Source: Mycocentrospora acerina
Lineage: Eukaryota > Ascomycota > Dothideomycetes > Pleosporales
Direction: 5' to 3'
Assembly: GCA_022701365.1 (NCBI GenBank)
Contig: JAKUHH010000350.1
Coordinates: 1 to 64,000, forward strand
Length of the DNA: 64,000 nt
Position 1 is the first letter of the stretch, and every line of letters starts with the position of its first letter. The notes under the pieces are model-generated. The model searched no databases. It saw only the letters and a program-made list of their open reading frames with translations, and was not told where the DNA came from. This document shows, one piece after another, positions 20,537 through 30,148 of this stretch. The translations under genes and the position numbers were made by a program.

Positions 20537-21385
20537 TTTTTCAGTCGGCGTTAGGATGTAGTAGGTTTTGCTCAATGTTCAAGTACAAGATGGTATGAGT
20601 ATGACAGATTAGTAGTGCGGCAACATGTAGGTTTCTGCGATATGGTCCTTTATAGTATCGGAGTGATCGCGCCGAGTGCTAGAGATCAAAAGGCGATTGA
20701 CGCAGGGATTGACCCATTGTTTCCGTGTAGGACGACCTAATCAGCCCACACGTCAACCTCTGAAAGAAAGAATAGTCGAGATCAAAGCTTCTTCTCTCAT
20801 GCAGGTCAGACGGAGACTTCTTCTTCTTCTCTAGGCTTCTCGCCGGATTAATTGATCAACGGCTTGGACTTGACACAATCCATGCCATGGCCCTTACTGC
20901 CCTGGTCGGCTCGCTCGTAATCAGATTTGCGTCGAGACAGACTCGTCTTTCTATGGGCATACAAGTAGTGAGATATATAGCAATCCAATGTTGTTTCTGT
21001 CCATACTGAAGCGTCATTTAGCGTCTGCCGTGTTGTAGTGTTTTCGGGAAAAAGATCAGCAGCTAAGGCGTGAAAGAGTGGGCATTGGTCTGCGTCCGTC
21101 TATGGAATCACATGACTTAAGCCAATGGAGGCAAAAATTACATTGGCTGTGCATAGCAGTAAGACAGGCACACGTTGCGTTTCATCACAGTTGTGGTTTA
21201 AATGCTCTTGCACCTTCTCTTGAGATCGAATCGACAACTTGCACGGATTCAGTATTAGCTAACAGGCTAGCAAGGGATCTCGGGAGCGTTACTGCCGCTG
21301 TCTCTAGAAAGAGGCATTCTCGATCACTCAACATTTAGACTCGGCCCTCAACCTGGTTTGCTCTTGTCAAAGATGAGCTTTGGAG
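20537..21385. other. divergent intergenic region, tyrosinase / Tay1-like gene
   Basis: About 850 bp between divergent genes, no conserved ORF. An ATG at 21373 opens a 21-codon frame that overlaps the start of the Tay1-like gene in another frame and ends at about 21438. Promoters for both genes should lie here. Confidence 0.45.
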
Positions 21386-23503
21386 ATGACAATTATGAAT
21401 ACTCAAACTGCTTCAAGATTGGACGATTCTCTTCCTGAGAGCGGTGCGCTTGTTCCAATCTCTCCACTTGCGTCCTCGCCCAGTGCCTGGAAAAGGTCGT
21501 GCACAACTGTTTCTGCGCATTCAAGTCGGCATTCATCTCCTAGCGATTTTATAGCCAATGTCCAACACAAGAAAAAGCAGCCCCAGTCCTATGCGGCCAC
21601 GCCTCGACAAGAATCAGGCGCTCCCCTTGCACAGGTTCTCAACAATGGACCACCAACGCCTCACGCTTCACAAGATGTGCCGGCTACTCTAATTCCCTTG
21701 ACTGCACCTTTCAATGGAAGACTCCGAGATCTGCTATTAAATTCTCCGGAAGTTGTGCAAGATGATCGAAACGGTCGAGATCGCCACATACAATCTCCCT
21801 TGGCTGCTTGCGAGAACTCGCTGATCAAACTGCCAAAGCTCCCGCAGCTACCTAAAAAGGCAGCGAGAAGACCCAGGATCCCGCCTTTGTTGCAGGGACT
21901 TCATCAGCCGCCTCCGCTCCCACCTAAGGGCAAGTTGTTTCCTCCTATTATTGGCGAAAGTACTCGGTTTCAGAAGAATGTTAAGGTAAAGGTAAGCTCG
22001 GAGACTGGTACGACTTTGAGAAACAATATACAGGAGGATTCAATCAGTCCCAGCAGAGCCAGCAGAACTGATCTATTCCAAACCCCCCAAGAAGGGAGAG
22101 ATACAAAGACAAAAGACTCGGTGATTCTAGACACCAGTCATGACCAAATTGGTCAAGCAGCAGTAGACGGCGAAACTCTTTGTGATTATAATGCAGGCCG
22201 ACGGAGCCGGAAGCGGAGACTATGGTCTGAACAAGAAACCAAGGATCTGCTCATTGGAGTCAGCAAGTTTGGCATCGGCAACTGGAAAAAGATCTTGCAT
22301 TTTCCTGACTTTGCGTTTCATGGACGAACTGCCGTAGACCTAAAGGATCGGTTCCGTGTGTGTTGTCCCGGCGAGGGTCTCAGACTCAGAAAATCTAGGG
22401 CGAAGAAAACTCTCCCAGAAGAAAGTTCTACCACATCTATCGACCCAACAGCTTCGCTCGAAATTGGCAATACACACAATGGTGAGAATAGCTGTGAGAA
22501 GCTACCAATGGGACAGGAGCTTGTCGACAAAGAACATGAACACAGGCGAGTAGCAGCGTCTACGAAGTTGGCCATGCTGGGCATCGATAGCCCGTTTGTC
22601 AGAAACAAGCGTCGGAAACGTCGAGAGTTCAGCGTACAAGATGACACAAACCTACTAAAAGGATTCGAAAGATACGGCGCCACATGGCATTCGATGCGCG
22701 ACGATACGGAATTAGGCTTCGACACGCGCCATCCGACTGATCTGCGCGATCGCTTCCGCATAAGATACCCCGAAATGTACGCAAGAGCCGGCTATAAATT
22801 GAAGCCCAAAGATGAGCAAAGACTTAGAGACCGCACGAAACAGGTAGAAAGACGGGCGTCGTCGATGCTCCTGCAATCACCGTCTTCGGATGCAAAATTT
22901 ACTGCAGATGGGAACCTTCAACCTCCGGACATGGTCACAATGGGAGGAAGCTTTCCAACTGCGCTCCTAGACACTGCGTCTCTGATTTCCACCACGCCTA
23001 CGAGTAAACCCTCTATCTTCGAGCCTCTATCCATGCCTCTCGATGAATCCACGTACCTCTTCTCCGAGGCTGACGACGATGACGATGACGATGACCAAAG
23101 CCAAATCGTGCTAAACAGGAGCATTCTCCAATGGGCAGATGCAAAATCCTCCTCTGCCTTTGCCAATTCTTCCATGCCAGCGTATCCTCAGCGGTCTAGT
23201 CATGTAGTAGGAGGAGACGTGTTATTCAACGCATTCGCTGCCAACGACGGCAGCATGCACGCTAATCTCTTGACGACAAACAGGTTTCATGCCACGGCGG
23301 TAGGGAGCAGTCCACCAGCAATGACGATGTCGCAATACCCTTTCCTACCGGGTTTTGCGTCGTACAAACCGGTGGTTCATAATAATGCGGAGAGGAGTGT
23401 TGGCCATGGGTCAGTGAATGCGGCAGTGTATTCGGAAAGTGGGAGTGTAAATGCACCATCAACTTCGTTGTTCTTCAAGTCGCCGTCGAATGTTCTATTC
23501 TAG
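21386..23503 (+). CDS. TAY1: double-Myb telobox protein, Tay1/Teb1-like telomere-repeat binding factor
   Basis: Single exon, 705 residues from the ATG at 21386. Two Myb/SANT domains are visible. The first, at about residues 272-330, has RRLWSEQETKDLLIGVSKFG, GNWKKIL and the telobox-like VDLKDRFR. The second, at about 408-465, has REFSVQDDTNLLKGFERYG, TWHSM and TDLRDRFRIRYP. Double-Myb proteins with this telobox bind double-stranded telomere repeats in Yarrowia (Tay1) and S. pombe (Teb1, also a transcription factor). Elsewhere the protein is Ser/Pro-rich and probably disordered, with an acidic Asp run near residue 560. Both Myb domains lie in the middle of the protein. Telomere binding here is inferred from family. 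Confidence 0.85.
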   Translation: MTIMNTQTASRLDDSLPESGALVPISPLASSPSAWKRSCTTVSAHSSRHSSPSDFIANVQHKKKQPQSYAATPRQESGAPLAQVLNNGPPTPHASQDVPATLIPLTAPFNGRLRDLLLNSPEVVQDDRNGRDRHIQSPLAACENSLIKLPKLPQLPKKAARRPRIPPLLQGLHQPPPLPPKGKLFPPIIGESTRFQKNVKVKVSSETGTTLRNNIQEDSISPSRASRTDLFQTPQEGRDTKTKDSVILDTSHDQIGQAAVDGETLCDYNAGRRSRKRRLWSEQETKDLLIGVSKFGIGNWKKILHFPDFAFHGRTAVDLKDRFRVCCPGEGLRLRKSRAKKTLPEESSTTSIDPTASLEIGNTHNGENSCEKLPMGQELVDKEHEHRRVAASTKLAMLGIDSPFVRNKRRKRREFSVQDDTNLLKGFERYGATWHSMRDDTELGFDTRHPTDLRDRFRIRYPEMYARAGYKLKPKDEQRLRDRTKQVERRASSMLLQSPSSDAKFTADGNLQPPDMVTMGGSFPTALLDTASLISTTPTSKPSIFEPLSMPLDESTYLFSEADDDDDDDDQSQIVLNRSILQWADAKSSSAFANSSMPAYPQRSSHVVGGDVLFNAFAANDGSMHANLLTTNRFHATAVGSSPPAMTMSQYPFLPGFASYKPVVHNNAERSVGHGSVNAAVYSESGSVNAPSTSLFFKSPSNVLF

Positions 23504-23923
23504 GATTCGAAGCCTCTAAGGTTATTTTGAGATTGTGCAAGGCCCTGGATAGGGAAGGGGAGGCCGTGTGCAGTTTTAGAAGTGGAGAAGATGGAATAAG
23601 CAGAATGATTGTGGAGATTGGGATTCAATGAGAAATGAATATGAGTCAACTTTTGTGTCGTCATGATTTGTATGAGTTGCTCCAAGTCACTGGCAGACTG
23701 GTGCTGGTGCACTTTGAGATTTTCCGTGTGGAGCTGTACCTCGATAGGAGAAGAATGATATGAGTTGGACACCTCTCCCCAATTAGGCATAACAAACTCG
23801 TCTCAGATTTCGCGAGTGTGATGCTACGAGCCGCACCCATGCCAAGAACAGTTCAGGAGCTGCACACGCTGTAAGAGCGTTGTGGGAGCACTTGAACCCT
23901 CGGTCACCAAACCAGTCCTGCTC
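23504..23923. other. convergent 3' region between the Tay1-like and UBX genes
   Basis: About 420 bp tail-to-tail; frames here are short and unconserved. It should hold both 3' UTRs. Confidence 0.45.
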
Positions 23924-25504
23924 CTATCGTCGGTCATTATCGTCACTTCTTGGTTCAAAGCTCAGCTACTTTCTGTCAGTAAAGAGGTCGCCACGGCAGA
24001 TTCAGAATGTGCAGCATGTACCTGATTTCCGTTGTAAAACTGCTGTCTCGGTTGTCCCGCTCTCTGGTCAGCAAGTGTCCGTACCCTAACGTTTGACGCG
24101 TCTGATCCTTCGGGTCGTGACTCCTGCGGTTGCTGCACACTCCCAACCGTCTGTCCTCGCCCCTGTCCTTCTCCCTGCGCCTGCGTCCCCGAGCCATACC
24201 CAGTCACTGACCCCAATGCACTGCCTACATACCCCATGGCCGAGGACACAAGACTAAATGCGCCAGGCAGCATACGACTCGCCGTCCCCACAATACCATC
24301 CCCTGAAGTTGTATATGCTTCTGTGTAGCCCTTCACCGGCACGAGGACTAGTGTCGCACTGGGGGCCAGGTCGATGTCGCCGATGGTTTGATTCTCGTCG
24401 CCAGCGGAAAGCTCACGACTCGGTTGCGGGGCTAGGATATGTCTGAAAAAGTATGGGGGGAGTGTCTTGTTATTGATGTTTGGGTCATCTGCGCCAAGTT
24501 TTGCGAACTCTTTGTCGACCCACGAGCGCACTTGGTCCTGGAGTGTCGCCGATCTTGGGAATGTGGAGCGGATTGTTCGTCCGTCGAAGAGCCTGACGTT
24601 GAGGTGAACGATTTGAGATTGGGATCCTCGAGAGGAAGTAGGTGTGGCTATCCTCGATTGTACCTCGGGTTGTGCGCCCTCGTTACGCTCGTTTGCCCGT
24701 TCAGCCTTCCTGGCTTCTGCCTGTGCTTTGCGCGCTGCCTTGTCTGCTTCTATCCGCGCTTTTATGCGTGCCAGCTCGTCTGCCTCTTCCCTTTTTTTCT
24801 TCTGGAGCGCATCCCGGGCGGCTTGATGTGCGGCGCTTGTAGTTGCGGACGGCGTCGGGCCGCGAGGTTGTGGGTCCAAAGTCGAGGTGGCCCTCTGCTT
24901 GCCTTTTGCATTCGCTGACGGCGCAGGCACTGCGGCAGGTATCGCCTGTGCTGCAGGCGCAGAGGGCCCCGTTGATCCATAGAGATCATCCTCTGCCACT
25001 GCGACTGGAACGTGTAAAGCTGACGTCGAGGCTGCGCCAGGAATCTCGCCAGCACCGCAAACCCTCCTAATGTCATTTACAAACTGATCCTTGCTTGTTT
25101 CGCTCCCAAGCTGTAGCTGAAGCTTCCCGTTTTGAATGACGATGAAGGTGGGCGCATTCTTGATCTCGCAGAATGCTGCCAGGAATCCGGCTTCGGTCGA
25201 TCCAGCTTCGAGGCGCAACAAGACGGCTTTCTGGGCGAGGAGGGCTGATATCTGGCAGCTGTTAACAGGTACACGGACCGGCTAGGAGGGCTGGATTGGT
25301 GTGGACATGAAAGATGCGTACCCATCCACTCGTCAACCACTCGTCCTCCCACTCCTTGCTAGTCGCGCCGTCATCTGTTCCATGTGAGCTCGTCTGCTTT
25401 GCGACATGGCTGGGTGCCAACGCACCTTGCACAAAGCAAGCCACTAGTTTCTGCTGCTGGATTGCAAGCGCAATACCGCTCTGGAGGGTTCCTTGGTGGA
25501 ACAT
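23924..25504 (-). CDS. UBX-domain protein, Ubx4/UBXD2 (erasin) type
   Basis: Likely Cdc48/p97 cofactor at the ER membrane. Three exons, 25322-25504, 24022-25251 and 23924-23965, give 484 residues. The N-terminal thioredoxin-like part (MFHQGTLQSGIALAIQQQ..., WEDEW, VLLRLEAGSTEAGFLAAFC, PTFIVIQNG) corresponds to the UAS-like fold of UBXD2. It is followed by a Lys/Glu/Ala coiled coil (KKKREEADELARIKAR) and then the UBX domain at about residues 274-360 (VHLNVRLFDGRTIRSTF ... TIGDIDLAPSATLVLVPV). A hydrophobic Gly/Ser segment near 385-410 could insert in the membrane hairpin-wise. The short last exon supplies the conserved LSFEPRSDD tail; without splicing the ORF runs on into non-conserved sequence. 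Confidence 0.85.
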
Positions 25505-25831
25505 GATATCTGTGTCGTAGTCGAGTGGTGGGTATTCTCGGGACTGTTCCGGTGGGAGCTTAGGAGCTGCAACAAGGATGTGGCATGCACATGCTGAGCC
25601 CCCACTAGGGGCCTGCGGGGAATACCGAGCACAGAATACCGAGGCCGATGGGGGTGAACCCTCTCACATTCATGTCACAATGCACATTCACGCATCCGAG
25701 ATACGCTTGCAAATAAAGTCTAGGTTGAGGAGAGCAAGAGAAAAATTATGATGCATAGGCCAGAATCTATCGAGCATGCTAAATCCAAAGTCATACAAGT
25801 CCACCACGCCAAGAGAGAGATAGATCGATAG

Positions 25832-25906
<75 letters not shown>

Positions 25907-26214
25907 GCAGCAAAAACCATAGTCGACTTTGTCCATGCCCCTTCTGCAAGGTATACACTGTTTATTACGAAGATGCACGATGCCGCAAAGCAAATGCTAG
26001 TCCATGGGTAAAATGGCGAAAATATAGTTTGCCCATATGGCCATGGGTTTCTGGGAACACGCGTCGTCCGTGCCTCGAAGTGAAGATGTGGTCCTTTTCG
26101 ATCTGTGGCGTTGAATGTGGCTGATGCTGGATCTACGCATTATATTCAAGCCCCCGACCCGTTCAATTACAGCAAGCAGCCGCCTCCCCTGTGCGCGCTT
26201 GATTATTTAGACAT
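25505..26214. other. intergenic with a compound microsatellite
   Basis: About 700 bp between two minus-strand genes, containing the GATA/GA tract listed separately. No gene is seen. Confidence 0.45.
25812..25903. repeat. compound microsatellite (GATA)n(GA)n
   Basis: A run of GATA/GATC repeats passes directly into about 25 GA repeats. It lies downstream of the RAC1 stop codon, outside any recognised coding region. It is a likely polymorphic simple-sequence locus. Confidence 0.95.
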
Positions 26215-27149
26215 CTATAAGATGGTGCAGACCTTCTTCTTCTTCTGGGCCGATTGAGCAGGACGAGGACTGAGCACAGCGCTGTGGAGAGTTAGAGGTT
26301 GCATTTTCGCGTCTCCAAGGTAACATACCGAATAGCCTCGTCGAAAACGCTCTTTAGATTGCGTTGTGTCAGCGCAGAGCATTCGAGGTACTTTTGTGCC
26401 TTGATCTCCTTGGCGACCATGACGGCCTGCTCGTACTGGATAGGCGCCATCTTCTTCTGCCTCAAAGACTCTTTGACGCCCTCGTCGTCCCTCAAGTCAA
26501 GCTTTGTGCCGACGAGGATGATGGGAACACCGGGCGCGTGGTGATCAATCTCGGGGTACCACTGGTACTGGGTCAGCGTGAATTACTTTTTGCGGGGACA
26601 CGGGGCGCTACCTTTGCCTTTACGTTGTCGAACGAAGGAGGGCTGACGATGGAGAAGCAAATTAGAAACACATCCGTCTGCGGGTATGAGAGAGGTCGCA
26701 GTCTGTCGTAGTCTTCCTGGCCAGCGGTATCCCACAGCCCCAGGCTGATGGGCTTCCCGTCGACCATGACGTTTGCAGAGTAGTTGTCGAATCTAGGCCC
26801 TCAATTAGCTCTGTGGATCCGGGTGGGTGGATGAGTTGGCAGGCGTCAAACTCACACGGTGGGAATGTATTCTCCGGGGAAGGCGTTGGTTGTGTATGAA
26901 ATGAGGAGACATGTCTGTGCTGTTAGCGGCCAAGGACGTGGTGTTGCAAAAGGCGGCAACTCACTTTGCCAACGGCGCCATCGCCTGTCACGACACACTG
27001 TTTGGCTGTTAGCAACGGTGACGCGATGTGGTGGGAGCGCAGATGCAGAAGCAAAGGCAAACGCAGAGGCAGTGGCAGATGCGGAAGCAGATGTGGAGGC
27101 AGATGCAGCGGGAACGGACCTTCAAAGACTGGGTCGCGGGAGCAGCCAT
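26215..27149 (-). CDS. RAC1: Rac-type Rho GTPase
   Basis: Small GTPase that controls actin, polar growth and NADPH oxidase in filamentous fungi. Six exons, 27120-27149, 26965-26997, 26856-26914, 26612-26792, 26329-26561 and 26215-26281, give 200 residues. P-loop GDGAVGKTC, effector region YIPTVFDNY, DTAGQEDYDRLRPLSYPQTD and TKLDLRDDEG are all present, as is ECSALTQRNLKSVFDEAI, which separates Rac from Cdc42. The C-terminus is a polybasic KKKK run followed by a CTIL box, predicting geranylgeranylation. The exon 4 acceptor has a second AG six bases upstream, so an optional Tyr-Gln insertion before WYPEI is possible. The gene has a long repeat-rich region upstream. Confidence 0.96.
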
Positions 27150-27244
27150 GGTGTCGCGGTGTGGTGTGGTGGGATTGTCGTCTGATTAGGGTGGTATGGC
27201 GTGGGAGCCCTGTTCGGCGGAGAGTGTAGGAGCAGCGGCGGAGA

Positions 27245-27305
27245 GGCAGTCAGGCAGGCAGGCAAGCAGGCAGGCAGGCAAGCAGGCAGGCAGTCAGGCA
27301 GGCGG
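27245..27305. repeat. GGCA/AGGC tetranucleotide microsatellite
   Basis: About fifteen imperfect GGCA units interrupted by AAGC and GTCA variants, about 100-160 bp upstream of the RAC1 start codon, so probably in its 5' leader or promoter. Confidence 0.9.
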
Positions 27306-27584
27306 ACGGGGGTGCGCAAACGTCTACAGTGCGGGCGCGTCAGATGCAAGCTGCTGGATGGGGCGCTGGACAGGTCGAGGACGAACCAGACGAGGTGTTG
27401 GAGTGCCTGGCAGCTGCGCAGGAGCTTCTGCAGCGTAGGGGGCGTTTATCGCTTGGCGGCGGCGGGAAAAGCGAGCGAGCTTTGGTCGATGGACGCAGCA
27501 GGATGCAGGCAGGGCGCAGATGCACGAGTCGACGTGCCGGCGGTCACAGCGTCTGGCAACGGGTGGGTGTGTAGTTGAGCAGCC

Positions 27585-27690
27585 GAGTGTGTGTATGTGT
27601 GTATCTGTATATATATGTGTATGCGTGTGTGTGTCTGTATATATATGTGTATCTGTATCTGTATGCGTATCTGTATCTGTATGTGTGGTA
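27585..27690. repeat. alternating purine-pyrimidine GT/TA microsatellite
   Basis: Imperfect GTGTGT, GTATATATAT and GTATCT units over about 105 bp. Strict purine-pyrimidine alternation over much of the tract is the pattern that can adopt left-handed DNA; no function is shown. Confidence 0.85.
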
Positions 27691-28840
27691 AAGTAACAAA
27701 GCAGACGGCACACCAAAGCAACAGAGATATATATAGAGAGAGAGAAAGAAAGAGGGAGAGGGAGAGGAAGAGAAAGCACACCAGAGTAGCCAACAGAGCA
27801 AAAGTCCCAAAGGCAATGCGGAGTGGTGGCAGGGCTGGCTAAGTAGCTATCCATCCATCCACCCATCCACCCGTCTATCCCATCTACACGTCGTCGCCCA
27901 CTTCTCAAACCATTATGCGACGTCCTCGCACCAGCTCCTCTCACCACCAATGCACGCGTCTACCACTCCCATGTCTGGCCTTGTCTGGTCTTGTCTGGTC
28001 TTGTCTTGCCTTGTCCTGTCTCGTCTGATAGGCACTGCGCACGGTGGCCGCCCACGCTCGACTAGACTCCCGATTCGCAGTCCATGGCCGCTCTTCCCTG
28101 CCGTAGCCCGCGCCGTCTGCTGGCTACGACTCGCCCGCTGTCGTCGTCGAGCCGCGCAGCACCAGGCACGGCAAACAGTCGCCACGACCTCGCGGCGTAT
28201 CATGCCCTGCCATGCCCTGCTATGCCCTGCCACGACACGCCCTTTTGCGCTCCATGCACCCGTTTCCTACCCATTGTCCGCTTGTCCATGCCTAGTCCGT
28301 CGTTCATCATCCATCGCCCACGGCAAACGGCTCCATTCTCCCTCTCCTAGCGTCGTGATCTGCCTGCCCTGCTTGCATGCTTTCCACTCGCCAGCCTGCC
28401 CGCGACACTTGCCCGCCGATTAGCCCCAGCCCGTCATCTCGACTTTTTTTTTACTTGCTTATACATGACATGCTACATGGATAGGTGCTTGTACCACATC
28501 ACTGCCCTTCTCCCATGTCTGCACCTGCGCCCGCTTCCCGCAAATCACATCGTGTGCGTGTACATGTGCGTGTGCGCCACGGCCTACGTCAATCCACGTT
28601 TGGCAAATGTTTTGACAATGCCAACCACCCAACAAGACGCGTCTGTTGACCACGGACACTTTTCGCGCCATCTCCACCCTCACCGTCATCACGCCTCTCA
28701 GGTTTCGCGACGCGGATACGCGACTCGTACCAGACTAGATGCCCTCGTCATGGCCGTGGTCCATCAATTAATTTCATTGCAAAATAGTTTGGGGTATCAT
28801 TGTGCAGCGCCAGCCTCATCGCAGCCCATCCATCTCCAGC

Positions 28841-29922
28841 CTAGTAAAACAGAAAAATGCCATCACCACCATCCTTTCTCTCGCCAACAAACACCCTTCT
28901 TGTAAGCAGCTTGTTAAGTGACTCGTGAAGTTCCCTCATGTCGAGAATTCCACGCTTCTTCTGGTCAATGTACGACACGTCAATGACAACCCGTTTGAGA
29001 TTCGCCGTTGACAGTGCCTTTTCTTCCAACAATGCGAATAAACGGTCCGGCGTGCCTACACCAAAATCAATTCTGCAACCACAGTTAGTGCCGCGCTCCT
29101 GTCCTTTATCCGCGCATCCTTACTTGTTCTTTTTGAGATGCGCTACCTGGTCGGCCAGCTTCAAGTGCTTTGCAAATAGTTTGGCTACATTAGGGTTCCT
29201 GACACCTTGTTTGGGTAGACCAGACTTAAGAGATCTGCACACATCGGCAGCTCGGATGCCCGAGGCTGTGACAATGATCGTATGTGGAGCTCCTGCTGGT
29301 TTCGCAGGCGTAGCTTCCAATCCACCACATTGCGCCTTCAGGAAAGCGGAAAGATTGTCGGTTGTGCGAGGCTCAGTCCAGCTAATGCTGTCCTGAACAG
29401 TTCGCGCTGTGACCCGTCAGTGCCTGCGCGTCTTCAAAAGATTGACCAAAGCGCGAGCAAATCCAACACTCATACGTATTGCCTACTGTCAACATGGCGC
29501 GTCGACGAACAGAAGCTCGCCTAACACTCTGAAAGCCATGCATGTATAAAAGCAGATAATCTTTGTGGAACTGAGAGGAACAAGGAGAAAAACAACTTAC
29601 CAGCAATAAACTTGTCCTCGAGCTCGACACTACTCAACTCTTTGCCGTAGAGCCGTGTCCGCGAATTAACATAATCTGCTAGCAGCTGGCCATCCATTCT
29701 CTCAAAAGCATGGTTGACGCCCAACTCTTGGTCGAGGTCATCTTCGTCGATCTCCTTTGCCTTGAGCTTTTTCTTCTCCTTCCGCTTTGCCTTCTTGGCC
29801 GCCTTTTTGCTGTCCTTGCCAGCCTCGGGTTCTGCCTCCCGCTTCCGCTTCTTCGATGTGGACGTGGGGTCAAACTCGGCCTCAATCAGGGGAACACCGC
29901 CGTCTTGTTCAGAATCTGACAT
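28841..29922 (-). CDS. CMS1: Cms1, 90S pre-ribosome (U3) associated protein
   Basis: Ribosome-biogenesis factor with a degenerate DEAD-helicase-like core. Three exons, 29601-29922, 29124-29406 and 28841-29072, give 278 residues. The N-terminus is acidic, then Lys-rich (KKRKREAEPE, KKAKRKEKKKLKAKE), a nucleolar-type signal. The core shows TIIVTASGIRAADVCRSLK, IDFGVGTPDRLFALLE (the GTPDRL pattern resembles DEAD motif Ib) and RVVIDVSYIDQKKRGILDM. The ATP-binding motifs of true helicases are not seen, as usual for Cms1. The exon 2 acceptor at 29407 was chosen because it restores ARTVQDSISWTEPRT in frame; a nearer AG would stop translation. Head-to-head with CENP-T. Confidence 0.88.
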
Positions 29923-30148
29923 GACGTGGCTAGTGTTTTGTGTGAGGATGTGGAACAGCGAACGTTGGGGAGGGAAGAAAAATGTTTTGAGACGGCAGCG
30001 TATCGATAAGAGTGGGCCATGCGTCTAGTCCTGTCCAAGCCTAGATTCGTCGCGTTGCAGGCTGAACGCGCCTTGCCTGTTTGGCGCCCATCAACAAGCC
30101 CACTATCCGTCCGCTCTCCACCCACACCCGACCTTGAGAGCTTCCGCC
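29923..30148. promoter_or_regulatory. bidirectional promoter region CMS1 / CENP-T
   Basis: 226 bp separate the two divergent start codons, so promoters are shared or interleaved. No specific sites assigned. Confidence 0.55.

Larger units (their letters stand above)
27150..28840. other. repeat-rich region upstream of RAC1, no gene recognised
   Basis: 1.7 kb dominated by simple repeats: GGCA/AGGC tetramers (27245-27305), alternating GTGT and GTATCT/ATATAT (27585-27690), GA-rich sequence (27720-27780), CTGTCTTGTC-like tandem units (27970-28030) and ATGCCCTGCC units (28200-28235). Reading frames here translate into low-complexity sequence and overlap on both strands, so I treat them as non-coding. 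RAC1 and CMS1 flank it (both minus strand). Confidence 0.55.

Noticed and set aside
25688..25993. ORF with long Leu-Ser and Ile-Tyr-Leu-Ser runs
   Set aside because: It is a translation of the (GATA)n(GA)n microsatellite.
27324..27950. Minus-strand ORF of 208 codons rich in His, Thr and Asp
   Set aside because: It translates GT/TA and GA microsatellites and is low complexity throughout; no conserved segment.
29382..29630. Frame with ECWICSRFG and DAQALTGHS resembling a zinc finger
   Set aside because: It lies in intron 1 of CMS1 and has no partner motif; splicing to the acceptor at 29407 gives the expected Cms1 sequence.
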